In this document: positions 17,013 through 28,500 of the stretch, piece after piece
Layout of the letters: the number at the start of each line of letters is the position of its first letter
Numbering within the stretch: the first letter of the stretch is position 1
The notes under the pieces: generated by a model
Told to the model about the DNA's origin: nothing
The model's database searches: none
What the model saw: only the letters and a program-made list of their open reading frames with translations
Program-made: the position numbers and the translations under genes
Assembly (NCBI RefSeq): GCF_019264485.1
Contig: NZ_JAHVAA010000004.1
Coordinates: forward strand, 1 to 64,000
DNA: 64,000 nt
Reading direction: 5' to 3'
Source of the DNA: Sediminibacterium sp.
GTDB lineage: Bacteria > Bacteroidota > Bacteroidia > Chitinophagales > Chitinophagaceae

Positions 17013-17119
17013 TTTGGTATTTCGTTGATTATATAGATATCCAAATATTCGAACGTTTTTATTTATAACGCTCTTGGACATTGCCTATAACAAAAGCCAA
17101 CAGTGCCAATCTTTTGCTT

Positions 17120-17629
17120 TTACTTACTGTTCTTTAATAGCTCTATGGCATTAATTTTTTCATATACTTTATTCAAACTGTCAATATCCGTAGCAGTTCC
17201 AACTAAAAAAATTGACGTTTTTAATTCAAGTTGCTCATCAAAAAATATCCTATTTCCGCCTCCAAAAGCAAATATTTTAGCTGTTTCTTTTCTCATCTCT
17301 TCACAAGGTGGGAAACAATAATTAAGCACTGTTCGGTTTCCATTTTCATTTTCAATGAAATACCAAGATTTAAAAAGTGTAGTAACTTCTTTACGCTTTA
17401 ATTTTAATATGCCATTCACCGGAATTTTATAGACCAGCTTACCGTCTTCTTTTATATCCTCCATTCCGTCTTTTTGATCGTAAGCTATCAAAACAATGCC
17501 TTTAAAGTTACGAGGCAAAACAAATACTTCTTCCTTTGCTGTGGTTTTTATATAAACCCACTCCCACACTACAGCTATAAGTATTATCAGTAATAAAGAG
17601 CATGTTATTATAGTTATCCTTTTTTTCAT
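17120..17629 (-). CDS. Membrane-anchored protein after the RHS gene, possible immunity protein
   Basis: 169 residues with one N-terminal membrane segment (ITIITCSLLLIILIAVVWEWVYI) and a soluble domain with VLPRNFKGIVLIAYDQKDG and NGNRTVLNYCFPPCEEMR, including a C-x-x-x-C-like pair (YCFPPC). The charge pattern puts the soluble part outside the cytoplasm. It starts 11 bp after the RHS stop, the position of a cognate immunity gene. It shares nothing obvious with the four-TM partner of the orphan tip, although the two tips are related. Family not recognised; the role is inferred from context. Confidence 0.72.
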   Translation of the reverse strand: MKKRITIITCSLLLIILIAVVWEWVYIKTTAKEEVFVLPRNFKGIVLIAYDQKDGMEDIKEDGKLVYKIPVNGILKLKRKEVTTLFKSWYFIENENGNRTVLNYCFPPCEEMRKETAKIFAFGGGNRIFFDEQLELKTSIFLVGTATDIDSLNKVYEKINAIELLKNSK

Positions 17630-17640
17630 ATATACTTAAT

Positions 17641-20600
17641 TTATTTGCTCCAAGTAGCCTGTACTTGTTTATTCCAATCAGCGATATTAATTAATTTATC
17701 TCCTTGTTGTACACCCGTAAAGTTTCCTTTAGAATCAAATTTAATTTGCATGTTAACCGTAAATAAAGATTTTTTGTTATCGCCAAATAAATCTTTAATA
17801 CCTCCTGTTTCTTTTTTTGCCCCTAAAAATAATTTAACTCCCGACTGGTCACTTATAAATGCCTCTGTGCTGGGGAATACATCTCCTGTGAACGTAGCGT
17901 TGACAGACAATGTTCCCGTCTTTAAGTTTTCTGTAATAGAAAAATTAGACTGTACATCTAATGAAGGTGTAGCAAACCCTGGAGTAACAGGGTCTTTTGC
18001 TGCATAGCTAACTCCAAACGAACCAATATCATTACCTAAAGAATTTTTTTCTGTACTCACTTCAGTAAATGTAGCCTTTGGTTCGGGTGTCTTTGACACC
18101 AATGGATATTTATCCCCCATACCTGCTTCTGGTGGCGCATACATTATTGTATTATCTGCACCCACACTTTTGTTAGTCAAAGCTTTTTTTTGAGGGTCAT
18201 AAGTAAAATTGACAAAGGTTCTAGAAGTAGTTGTAGTTCTGTCTGTAGATACAGAAGGCCCTCGTCCATCTCCTTTAAATAAGCCACCAGCCACACTGCT
18301 TGCTGAAATAAAACTTCTCACTGATATAGGCCAAGGAAATTCTCCATCGGGATCTACAAAGGAGAGAGGATTATTTAAACAATATGTATAAGGCGACCAT
18401 TGTACAAGTTTATCGGCTTTCTTGTCACCTCCCCAGAATCTCCCGAGTTGTGGATCGTAGTTTCTCGCTTGGAAGTCATATAACTCTAAGCCGTTGTTAT
18501 CGCTGAACTCGTTTGATTGAAGTTCTTTGCCCCCAAACTTAAACCTATTCTCCAACTTCCCAGCAGCCTTACTACTAATCCCCGCCATTGTCAACCCAAA
18601 TGGATAATAATGCGTTTCTTCCATCAAGGGGCCCCTACTATGTGTTACCTGTAAATTATCAAAGATCACATCAACATTTGGTGTTTCGTTGCTTACGTAA
18701 ATATACAGGTATCCATTACGAGGTATGGTTAGATCTGATACCGAATGGGTTTTTAATTCATCATCTGATCCTACACGGTCGAAACCACTTGCGGTACTTA
18801 CAAAATTAAACTGTTCATCAAACAATACCCAGTTTAAAAAAGCACGGGGTTTACCCGATGCATCGGTCTGGCTGCCCAACATAGAACTAAGCCCGGGGCT
18901 CAGTATATTATTGTTCACCAGGTCGGTATAGCTAAATTTGCCGCCCCCCATATTACTTACACCACCCGCCAGCGCCGCAATCAGTTCAGACAGGGGACTG
19001 GCCGGACTGCCGGGTGAATTGCCATTTAACCGGTACCAGCTTTTTGCATGCAGCCATACGGTATCGCCAGCCATTACTTTTAATACCATACTGGTACCCA
19101 CCTTCGTACCACTGCCATTTAGCTTATGCACAAAGTCGTTCGGGTTCGTGTACGCATCTGTTGGATAATCGGCTATGGTTGATTTATTTACCCTTACACT
19201 TCCGCCATCGGGTATGGTATAATATAACTGCTCATTACCCAGTGTGGCTGTTTCCAGCGAAGCTACCGGGTAGGGATCGCGCTGGTACTCTTCTGTTAAC
19301 AATACCCTGGTATTACCCAGGTGATCTTTAATAAAATAATCGTACACCCACTGCCCCTGCAGGTTCTGGCGCACACGGCCTTCTTCGTGCTGCACAAACT
19401 GGAGACTGTCATTTCTGTATACCTGGCCACCGAGGTAATCGGTAATCGTGGTATCATTGTTTTCCACCACTTTTTTACGCAGCTTGGTTCCTGCTGCATC
19501 ATATACATAGGTAATGATACCAGAATCGCCATTGGCTTTTTTTACCTTTATTTCGAAGGGCAGGTTCAGGTGATTATATTTTATACCATTGCCACCATTC
19601 ACCCTTACAATATCCTTATTCAGGTCTTTTACCAGGTTACCATTCTCGTCGTATGTATAATCGGTTACCGTACTGGTTTTGCTTCCGAGTGAAGCCATAT
19701 AGGCGGTAGAACTTCTAAAATCGCCCAACCGGGTAAGGGTATCGTTCTCAGCATCCAGTACATTTTTCAGTTTATTGCTCTGCGACCAGTAGTTATATTG
19801 TAGATCATCTATACGGGCCGAGGCATTCAGTTTCATACCCCATTGCTGCATTCGCAGGATATTGCCATTGGCATCATACGCTGCCGAATAATCCTGTCCG
19901 TTACCCATGAGTACATCAAAATTAATATTGCCATTATCGGCATAGGCTGTTCCATTGTACTGGGTAAAATCGCCAAAAAGCAGGCGGTTGGCACGGTCAT
20001 ACCCATATCCGTACGATCTGCGTTCGGCATCGCCCCCGCTTCTCCACTGCATACCGGCAATATTGCCATTGTACTGGTTTTGTGTATAGCCCCAGTCGTA
20101 ATTCAGCTCCATGCCAAACCAGCGTGTATTATTTCCGCGGCTGTATTCCCGGTTCAAACCCTGCAGCCAGCCCCTGATATTGTACGCATAATCCTGCACT
20201 TCCATTGCAGTGGTATCGGTTGATTTTTTCTGCCCCAGTTTTTTCTGTATCAATTGACCCATGGCATCATAGGTATTTCGTACGAGATAACGCTGGTTTT
20301 GGGTGCTGTCGTTCAGGGTTTTAATGATATTCAACAAACGCCCTTCTGCATCGTATTCCATCTGTGTAAGTGTTCGCAGGGTAAAAGCCGCTGCACTGTT
20401 CTGGTGGTACTGGTAGCTGGCTACCACTTTGCCGGTAAAATCGTACCTGCTGGTGGTAATATCTGTTCCGCCACGGTAATGATCCGACTGTACCTGTACT
20501 ACGCGTCCTTTTTCATCGTAAAACTGTGTCGATTCGAGCCAGCCACCCTGGTCGAGGTTGTCGGGATTTTCAATCACTTTTATTTTACTGCCCGTACTCA

Positions 20601-22044
20601 ACCCTGTTACCTGCATCCAGGCCGATGACGGCAATGCTTCTGTATGCGTCTGGTTAGCTGCTCCCGCCTGTATTTTATGGTTATCTGTTGTAGTATAAGT
20701 ACGTGAAGTGTGTTCATAGTTATCGTAATACGTAACAGTTAACGGTTTCAGGTTATGGCCCGCTGGTAAGCTGTTGTTCCAAACGGTTATGTTTTCATTA
20801 CTGCCCGTGTTTACAGTGAGGGTACCTTCCGCATTCGTAAAATGGCTGTTCATCCAATATTGCAATGCACTCCTGTTATCGTTATAATAGATGATACCTG
20901 TGAGTCTGGGTCTGTTGAGACCATCGTACCAGGTACCCATCCAAACCGACTGCTGTTGCATATTGGCGTCCTGTGTAAAACAAAGCCTGTCGCGTTCATC
21001 ATATACCATGTATACCCAACCTGCGCCCGGTACTTTTTTGGCAATCATCCTTCCCTTGTTATCATACTCATACCGAAAACACAATTCCTGTGCAACAGAT
21101 GATGACAGTGTCCAGCTTTGCTGTTGCAATGCTTCCACCGCTTTGGGGGGAATTACAAAACGCAGTTGCCCCAGGTCGTCGTATACATAATAAGTACATA
21201 ACCAGCCTGTATGCGATGCCGAAGGGTTGCTGTCGATCTGTACTTTTTTTAATATTACTTTACCCTGCACATCTTTGTATTCTACCACACGGTTTCCCGC
21301 TTCGTCTGTCAACTGGTTTTCAGTGAGGCGTCCTGTAGCATATATGCCCGCATGTTGTGGCAGGTTTACCAGGTCGTCGGCAGGCAGGTAGCTAAGTGTA
21401 TCGTAACCAATTGTCCATATCCGTACTTCATCAGTTGCATCATTCAGCAGGTAAGCGTTGCCGCTGCCCCTGTTACTTCCGGCCCAGCTATTACCGGCAG
21501 CCTGAGTTTGTAATACCCTGTTCAGGGGCGATTGTTCATACTGTGTAACCCCATAGTAAACCTGCTCGCCCTGCAACGATGTTTGTTGCTGAAAAAAAGC
21601 TTCCTGTAACGGGTACGGATCTGTTTTAAAACTACCATCAGCCTGCTGCGTACCCGATAGTGGTACAAATGGAAGGTACTGGTACACTACTCTTCCAAAC
21701 CCGTCGTAATGAACCGGGCTCACCATATCTTTCTGACCGGGTGCTGCCTGTTTATTTACTGTTTGTAATGCCCGCCCCAAACCATCCATATACTGGGTAA
21801 TTTCATTCCGCTGGGTTTGATTTCCGGCATTAAACTGGTTCTCACTGGTAAACGGATACCTGGCCTGCCGGGTACGTACATAATTTACCGGTACACTGTT
21901 GCTATATGCACCGGGACTGGCAGCCACTGCATGCGTTGGAGCAGGTACCTGGGTTACATTGGTTTGTGGTTTATTGGTTTGCGCCAGTATACCATTTACA
22001 AACAAAAGTGTGGTGATAAAACTGAGTCTTTTCCTGTATAACAT
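17641..22044 (-). CDS. RHS repeat protein with variable C-terminal tip (DUF6443-type)
   Basis: 1467 residues. Signal peptide MLYRKRLSFITTLLFVNGILAQ, a DUF6443-type N-terminal region (ITQYMDGLGRALQTVNKQAAP, DGFGRVVYQYLPF), then many YD repeats (YDERDRLCF, YDAMGQLIQ, YDANGNIL, YDENGNLV) that form an RHS shell. The RHS core motif LYDFQARNYDPQLGRFWGGD...NNPLSFVDPDGEFP lies near residue 1190-1237. The last 230 residues are a polymorphic tip, VRSF...FKGDG through FPSTEAFISDQSGVKLFLG. No known nuclease or other toxin motif is visible in the tip. It follows the Spy-like gene by 52 bp and precedes the small membrane protein by 11 bp. Confidence 0.93.
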   Translation of the reverse strand: MLYRKRLSFITTLLFVNGILAQTNKPQTNVTQVPAPTHAVAASPGAYSNSVPVNYVRTRQARYPFTSENQFNAGNQTQRNEITQYMDGLGRALQTVNKQAAPGQKDMVSPVHYDGFGRVVYQYLPFVPLSGTQQADGSFKTDPYPLQEAFFQQQTSLQGEQVYYGVTQYEQSPLNRVLQTQAAGNSWAGSNRGSGNAYLLNDATDEVRIWTIGYDTLSYLPADDLVNLPQHAGIYATGRLTENQLTDEAGNRVVEYKDVQGKVILKKVQIDSNPSASHTGWLCTYYVYDDLGQLRFVIPPKAVEALQQQSWTLSSSVAQELCFRYEYDNKGRMIAKKVPGAGWVYMVYDERDRLCFTQDANMQQQSVWMGTWYDGLNRPRLTGIIYYNDNRSALQYWMNSHFTNAEGTLTVNTGSNENITVWNNSLPAGHNLKPLTVTYYDNYEHTSRTYTTTDNHKIQAGAANQTHTEALPSSAWMQVTGLSTGSKIKVIENPDNLDQGGWLESTQFYDEKGRVVQVQSDHYRGGTDITTSRYDFTGKVVASYQYHQNSAAAFTLRTLTQMEYDAEGRLLNIIKTLNDSTQNQRYLVRNTYDAMGQLIQKKLGQKKSTDTTAMEVQDYAYNIRGWLQGLNREYSRGNNTRWFGMELNYDWGYTQNQYNGNIAGMQWRSGGDAERRSYGYGYDRANRLLFGDFTQYNGTAYADNGNINFDVLMGNGQDYSAAYDANGNILRMQQWGMKLNASARIDDLQYNYWSQSNKLKNVLDAENDTLTRLGDFRSSTAYMASLGSKTSTVTDYTYDENGNLVKDLNKDIVRVNGGNGIKYNHLNLPFEIKVKKANGDSGIITYVYDAAGTKLRKKVVENNDTTITDYLGGQVYRNDSLQFVQHEEGRVRQNLQGQWVYDYFIKDHLGNTRVLLTEEYQRDPYPVASLETATLGNEQLYYTIPDGGSVRVNKSTIADYPTDAYTNPNDFVHKLNGSGTKVGTSMVLKVMAGDTVWLHAKSWYRLNGNSPGSPASPLSELIAALAGGVSNMGGGKFSYTDLVNNNILSPGLSSMLGSQTDASGKPRAFLNWVLFDEQFNFVSTASGFDRVGSDDELKTHSVSDLTIPRNGYLYIYVSNETPNVDVIFDNLQVTHSRGPLMEETHYYPFGLTMAGISSKAAGKLENRFKFGGKELQSNEFSDNNGLELYDFQARNYDPQLGRFWGGDKKADKLVQWSPYTYCLNNPLSFVDPDGEFPWPISVRSFISASSVAGGLFKGDGRGPSVSTDRTTTTSRTFVNFTYDPQKKALTNKSVGADNTIMYAPPEAGMGDKYPLVSKTPEPKATFTEVSTEKNSLGNDIGSFGVSYAAKDPVTPGFATPSLDVQSNFSITENLKTGTLSVNATFTGDVFPSTEAFISDQSGVKLFLGAKKETGGIKDLFGDNKKSLFTVNMQIKFDSKGNFTGVQQGDKLINIADWNKQVQATWSK

Positions 22045-22096
22045 TACGCTAAGATTACGTGATGACGATTAAGTATATTGTTTGGCAGTGAACGAA

Positions 22097-22501
22097 TCAT
22101 TCTTTGATCCTTCCCAATTGTACTTTTACTTTATTCTTTGTTCCTTCTTCTACTAGTTTACTGCGGCGCTGGGCCTGTATTTGTTCATATTGTTCCCATT
22201 GCTCTTTGGTTAGTATTTTCCGGATGGCTTTACGGTACGCACTATAATCGTTTTCCATTTGCTGCTTTCGCATTTCAGGCATCATAGGTGCCTTTTTCAT
22301 CTGGTCTACTTTTTTCTCCTGTGTAATGGTGAGCTCTGTTATTTCTTTCACCTGTTGATCAGTTAACTTCAACAGCAACTGCATGTTTTTCATGCCTACT
22401 GCACGGCTGCTGTCGCGGCTGATGGCCTGCCCAGAAGCAATAAGTGTTCCGAGCATAAGGCATGCTATAAAAAAAGGACTTAGTATGTTTTGTTTTTTCA
22501 T
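22097..22501 (-). CDS. Spy/CpxP-like LTxxQ periplasmic protein
   Basis: 134 residues: signal peptide up to IASGQA, then an all-helical protein with LLLKLTDQQVKEITELTI and KILTKEQWEQYEQIQAQRR, the two LTxxQ-like helices of Spy/CpxP-type chaperones. Methionine- and lysine-rich middle (KKAPMMPEMRKQQMENDY). Such proteins bind unfolded clients in the periplasm. It lies 12 bp after the giant DUF5977 protein and just before the RHS protein, so an inferred role is to keep these very large exported proteins from aggregating. The motif match is by eye and the family is divergent. Confidence 0.72.
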   Translation of the reverse strand: MKKQNILSPFFIACLMLGTLIASGQAISRDSSRAVGMKNMQLLLKLTDQQVKEITELTITQEKKVDQMKKAPMMPEMRKQQMENDYSAYRKAIRKILTKEQWEQYEQIQAQRRSKLVEEGTKNKVKVQLGRIKE

Positions 22502-22513
22502 AATTAAGATGAT

Positions 22514-25500
22514 TTACCAGATAATAATATAACCAGTACCGGTTGTTAGTTGATAATTAATATAACAGGGTGAATAACACGGATAGCCGCACCAGCCACT
22601 TGGATAAGATAATGTTGCACCATAATAGAGATAAGCATAGTATCCATAAGCACCATAGTAAGTATCAGATGTTTGCCATGCACACTGATCGTATGCTGTG
22701 TAATTAATATTCAGGTTATTGGCCGATGTAGGCACCGTTGCACTTGCATCGGTATAGAATCGTACTACGAGATCACCATAAGAATACCCATCAAAGTAAT
22801 CATATACATTTTCTATTGTAAGCTGCGCATATACATCAGTTTGAATAGCTGTACAGGAACCATTGGCATTGGCGTAGGCCTGGCCATTGGCATTCACATC
22901 GTTGATGGCCTGCTGATTGGCATCGCTCTGACTGGTATTGGACGAATATGTATTGGCGGGTACGGTGTAGGTTACCTGTCCGCCTGTATAACCCGAACCG
23001 CAATTATTCCTGGTAAATGTGCCAGACTGTGCTGTGTTATAGTAGGTACAGGTTCCATTGGCATTGGCATAGGCATACCCATTTGCCATCATATAATCAT
23101 AAGCGGCTCCATTGGCATGACCCTGACTGGTAGTAGATGTAAATGAACCTGCAGGTACTGTGAACAGTACTGTTGAACCAGTGCCACCCGATCCGCAATC
23201 GCTTTTCTGGAAATTTGCTGAATAAGCAACACTGTAATAGGTACAGCCACCATTATTATTGGCATAGGTTTGTCCATTGGCATTCAGGTCATTAATGGCA
23301 TACTGGTTAGCATGCGCCTGGTCAATGTTTGAACTATACGCACCCGCATATACCGTATACAACACTGAGGAGCCAACCGCCGTTCCGGGGCAGTTATTTT
23401 TCTGGAAATAGGCTTGCTGCGTGGTATTGTAATAAGTGCAGGTTCCATTTGCATTGGCATAGGCCTGACCATTGGCATGGGCCGCATTTAATGCCTGCTG
23501 GTTGGCATCGCTTTGGCTTGAAGTAGAGCTATACGAACCTTCCGGTACTGTATAGGTTACCCATGAGCCGGTGCCACCTGTTGAACAATTATTACGCTGG
23601 TAACTTACCGATTGCGGTGCATTATAAAAGGTGCAATAACCATTGTTGTTGGCATAGGTTTGTCCACCTGCATTTACTGCATTAATGGCCAACTGATTGG
23701 CTGCCGCCTGACTTTCGGTTGAGCTGTACGCATACGCCGAAATGGTATAGACTACTGCTGAGCCAGTGCCACCGGGTGCGCAATTGTTCTTATAAAAGGT
23801 ACCCGATTGCGCCGTATTATAGAAGGTACAATATCCATTACTATTGGCATAGGCCTGGCCATTGGCATTAATTTCGTTTATCGCCAGCTGATCGGCTGCT
23901 GCCTGACTGCTCGTTGAACTATATGCACCTGCCGATACTGTATAGGTTACTGCAGATCCATAACCACCCGATGCGCAATTGTTTTTATAGAATGTTGTAG
24001 ACTGTGTACTATTATAAAAAGTACAATAGCCATTGTTGTTGGCAAAAGTTTGACCGTTGGCATTAATCTCGTTAATCGCCAGTTGATCGGCTGCCGCCTG
24101 GCTGCTCGTTGAGCTGTATGAGTTTGCCGGTACAGTATATGTTACCGTTGAACCCGTACCACCAGGCGCACAATTGTTCTTCTGGAAATTAGTCTGTTGT
24201 ACTGTATTGTAGAAGGTGCAGTAACCATTATTGTTGGCATAAGACTGGCCATTGGCATTCACCGCATTGATAGCCAGTTGATCGGCCGCTGCCTGGCTGC
24301 TGGTTGAACTGTAGCTGTTAGCAGGTATGGTATAGGTTACTGTAGAACCTGTTCCACCAGGCGCACAATTGTTCTTCTGGAAATTACCCGACTGCGCCGT
24401 ATTGTAGAATGTACAATAGCCAGTATTGTTGGCATGAGTCTGACCATTGGCATTCACAGCATTAATGGCCAGTTGATCGGCTGCCGCCTGGCTGCTAGTT
24501 GAACTATAGGTGTTCGCAGGTATGGTATAGGTTACTATTGACCCTGTTCCACCAGGCGCACAATTGTTCTTCTGGAAATTACCCGACTGCGCCGTATTGT
24601 AGAACGTACAATAGCCAGTATTGTTTGCATGCGTTTGACCATTGGCATTGATCTCATTAATCGCCAGTTGATCGGCAGCTGCCTGACTGCTGGTTGAACT
24701 GTAACTATTTGCCGATACCGTATATGTTACGGCTGAACCCGTTCCACCAGGTGCACAGTTGTTCTTATAAAATGTACCCGACTGTGTTGTATTGTAGAAG
24801 GTACAATAACCATTGGTATTAGCATGCGATTGACCATTGGCATTGATCTCATTAATCGCCAGTTGGTCGGCTGCTGCCTGGCTGCTCGTTGAACTATAAC
24901 TATTCGCAGCTACCGTATATGTAACAGTTGAACCCGTTCCACCCGGTGCACAATTGTTCTTCTGGAAATTACCAGACTGTGCTGTATTGTAGAATGTACA
25001 ATATCCATTACTATTGGCATGCGATTGCCCATTGGCAGTTACATCATCAATTGCTAATTGGTTAGCTGCAGCCTGGCTACTCGTTGAACTGTATGTATTT
25101 GCAGCTACCGTATAAGTAACGGTTGAACCTGTTCCGCCTGGTGCACAATTGTTCTTCTGAAAATTACCAGACTGCGCTGTATTGTAGAAAGTACAGTTGC
25201 CATTGGTATTGGCATAGGCTTGCCCGTTGGCAGTTACATCATCAATTGCTAATTGGTTAGCTGCTGCCTGGCTGCTCGTTGAACTATAACTATTCGCAGC
25301 TACCGTATATGTAACAGTTGAACCCGTACCACCTGGTGCACAATTGTTCTTTTGGAAATTCCCCGACTGTACCGTATTGTAGAAAGTACAATTACCATTG
25401 GTATTGGCATAGGCTTGCCCGTTTGCATTCACATCATCAATGGCCAGTTGATTAGCCGCTGCCTGACTGCTGGTTGAGCTATATGTATTCGCTGCTACTG

Positions 25501-28500
25501 TATAAGTAACAGTTGAGCCTGTTCCGCCTGATGCACAATTGTTTTTCTGGAAATTACCAGACTGCGCCGCATTGTAGAAGGTACAGTTGCCATTTGCATT
25601 GGCATAGGCTTGCCCGTTTGCATTCACATCGTCGATTGCTAATTGATTGGCCGCTGCCTGACTGCTGGTGGAGCTGTATGTATTCACCGCTACTGTATAG
25701 GTTACCGTTGAACCCGTACCCCCCGACGCACAATTATTTTTCTGGAAATTACCAGACTGCGCCGCATTGTAGAATGTACAGTTACCATTTGCATTCGCAT
25801 AGGTTTGTCCGTTTGCATTCACATCATCAATGGCCAATTGGTTGGCAGCCGCCTGACTGCTGGTGGAGCTGTATGTATTCGCCGCTACTGTATACGTAAC
25901 GGTTGATCCTGTACCACCCGGTGCACAATTATTCTTCTGGAAACTTCCCGACTGCGCCACATTGTAGAAAGTACAGTTACCATTTGCATTGGCATAAGCT
26001 TGCCCGTTTGCGCTTATATGATTTTGTGCAAGTTGATTTGCATCAGCAACGCTAATAAATGAACTGTAAGTATTGGCCGGAACAGTATAAGTTACCATAC
26101 TTCCTGTACCACCAGGAGCACAATCATTTTTCTGTAAAGTCTGACTTTGTGTTTCATTATAATAACGAACCGCACAATCCGATTCCTGTCCGGTATAAGA
26201 ATAGCATATCTGTTTAAGAATATTTTGCTGATGGTCTCTTATGAGATGTAAGCGGCCGAGCTGATCATATTCATAATACACGATTTTTCCTGATGCATCA
26301 GACTGACTCGTCATACCCGTCAGTTCTTCATATGTATAAGTAATCATTTGGGCATTGGATGGGAATAGTCGTAATTCATCTATTATACCCGACCCACTCA
26401 CAGTTACCGTAGACACGCCCGTTACACGATGTTCATAATAGGTCCAGCCATTGGCAGAAATACCGGTTTTCACACTACCGGTGGTACCACTTACGGTTAA
26501 TGCACCCGATTTACTCCAATAGGTTACCAGGTAAGAACTATTTGCAAGCAGACCTGTTTTGCTTATTGTGGTTGTACCAATATCATACGCTCTCCTGCCG
26601 GCAATGGCTGTTGCTGCGCTAACGTATTGCGTGTCTATTCCATTCCATCCACCCTGCATATGGGTTTCAAATGAGGTATATGCAAAATCACCTGATGTTG
26701 CATTAGCCACTTCTGCAACTGGTAGCGAGTGGTTATAATTCCACAGGTAACTCATTGTCACACCATTTCGTCCTTTATATTGTATCAGGTTACCATAAAC
26801 ATCATACGCCTGATAACTGATATCTGTATCAAGTGTGTTACCAAAACGGGAAGAAAGTGACGACGATTGTTTTACCTGACCGGCATTAAAAAATGAATAC
26901 TCGTTTCTTTGTGTTGAAAGTAAAGTGGCATTTTTATATAGTTTTTGCTCTATTACCTGGTCAATCATATTTCGCTGTAGCATAGTATCTCTTACCGCAG
27001 TAGCAGGTAGGTCAAAAGGATAGCTGAAATGGGTACGACTGGTGTCGCCTTTGCTATCAATGGTGTAGCTGCTACGTAATTGCAGGTAGTTAGAGTCGTA
27101 CTGGTTATTAGTTGTCTGGGTTAGCACAATACCATTATCATAACTTTTTTCTGTTGAGCTGATCAGTTCACTATACATACCGGTATAGATGTTATATGAA
27201 ACCAGTTCGTATATATAAGAAGAAGGTGGAGTACCGGTATGGTTCTCATATGAAATATAGGCTTTGGCAGCAGGAAGACTGTTGCCATGGCTTGTGAAAG
27301 AATCGCCCAGTGTTGTTGGCAGACCACTATAGTATTTATAAACATTATCTGTTTGTGCGATTAATGTAAGTGAGTCTTTATGATGTCCTTTGAATATTTT
27401 TTTTCTGATCAGGTTTCCTCTTCTCCACTCATTATTGTACGATGCTGTTACAAACGGAAAAGCGTTTCCATTCACGTAGCCATTGGAATGATATACTTCC
27501 GGAAAATCATCAACTGTTGTGTATTCAAATTCTGTAGCCCCATTTATACCACCTGTTTCATCAACCTGTTTTACAGTTACATATTTGTAACCAACAGGAC
27601 TCCCCTGTGTATACCCCAGGTCATTATTTGGCAATGAAGTTCTTGTGATATATGAAGCATTATTATACATAAACATATAATCATACTTTGGCAGGTCGAT
27701 CATGGTACCTGAAGAACGGGTAGTATCTGTACTATTCAGATAACTGTACACATTGGAAATGGTTTTTCCTGTTACAGGGTCAGCCAGTTGTATTTTTTTG
27801 ATCCGCAAACCTCCCGCTGCTTTTTTCTTCCGGTATATTTCATCATCCCAATTGGCCAGTACAAAATCAGTTGTGGCATTGAGCGCATCGCCCATATACG
27901 TACAAACAATACTGAATTGCTCACCGGCCGTATCGGTAACTGCAACCGGTATCACCAGTGGCAATAATGAATCTGTATTGCCATGCGCATTTGAATAGGT
28001 TGCCTGCCCAATCATACTACTGTCAATACTCCTGTAAACTTTTATATTCAATACTGCTCCTGCCGGCAGGTAAGCAGGCTGTACCTGTAATTTTGTGGTC
28101 CAACTGATGGTTCTGATCAGTATTTGTTTTGACTGACCAATATCTCCTCCTTTAATTGAAGTATTCCTGGGTATGTACGTATTGGGGAGTTGTATGTTTT
28201 CACAATCATTCTGTTCAAATTCATACGAAGCAGAACCACCGGTAGGGTAAGTAATTTTCTTAACCTGATTGGCTCCGGTGAAAGCTGAATCAGCATCCCT
28301 GTTTGCTCCTGAAAGATCGTAAGGTTGCCCATTATAAACGGTTCTTACCGAGGGTACAAGTGTGAGATTATTTTTTCCATTGTAGAAACCCCAATGATCC
28401 CTCGCAAAAGAACTAACCCTATTGGGCAGATGTAATGATTCATTATAAGTGATCGTAGTAGTAAGTGGTCGTAACGGATCTGTGATATCGGATACAGATT

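Noticed and set aside
15963-22044. RHS region considered as a type VI secretion locus
   Set aside because: No VgrG, Hcp, PAAR, sheath or ATPase gene in the window; proteins have Sec signal peptides instead.
22850-26164. Regular repeats considered as a CRISPR array or satellite
   Set aside because: Units are contiguous, 195 bp, in frame and translate to a cysteine-containing domain; no spacers.
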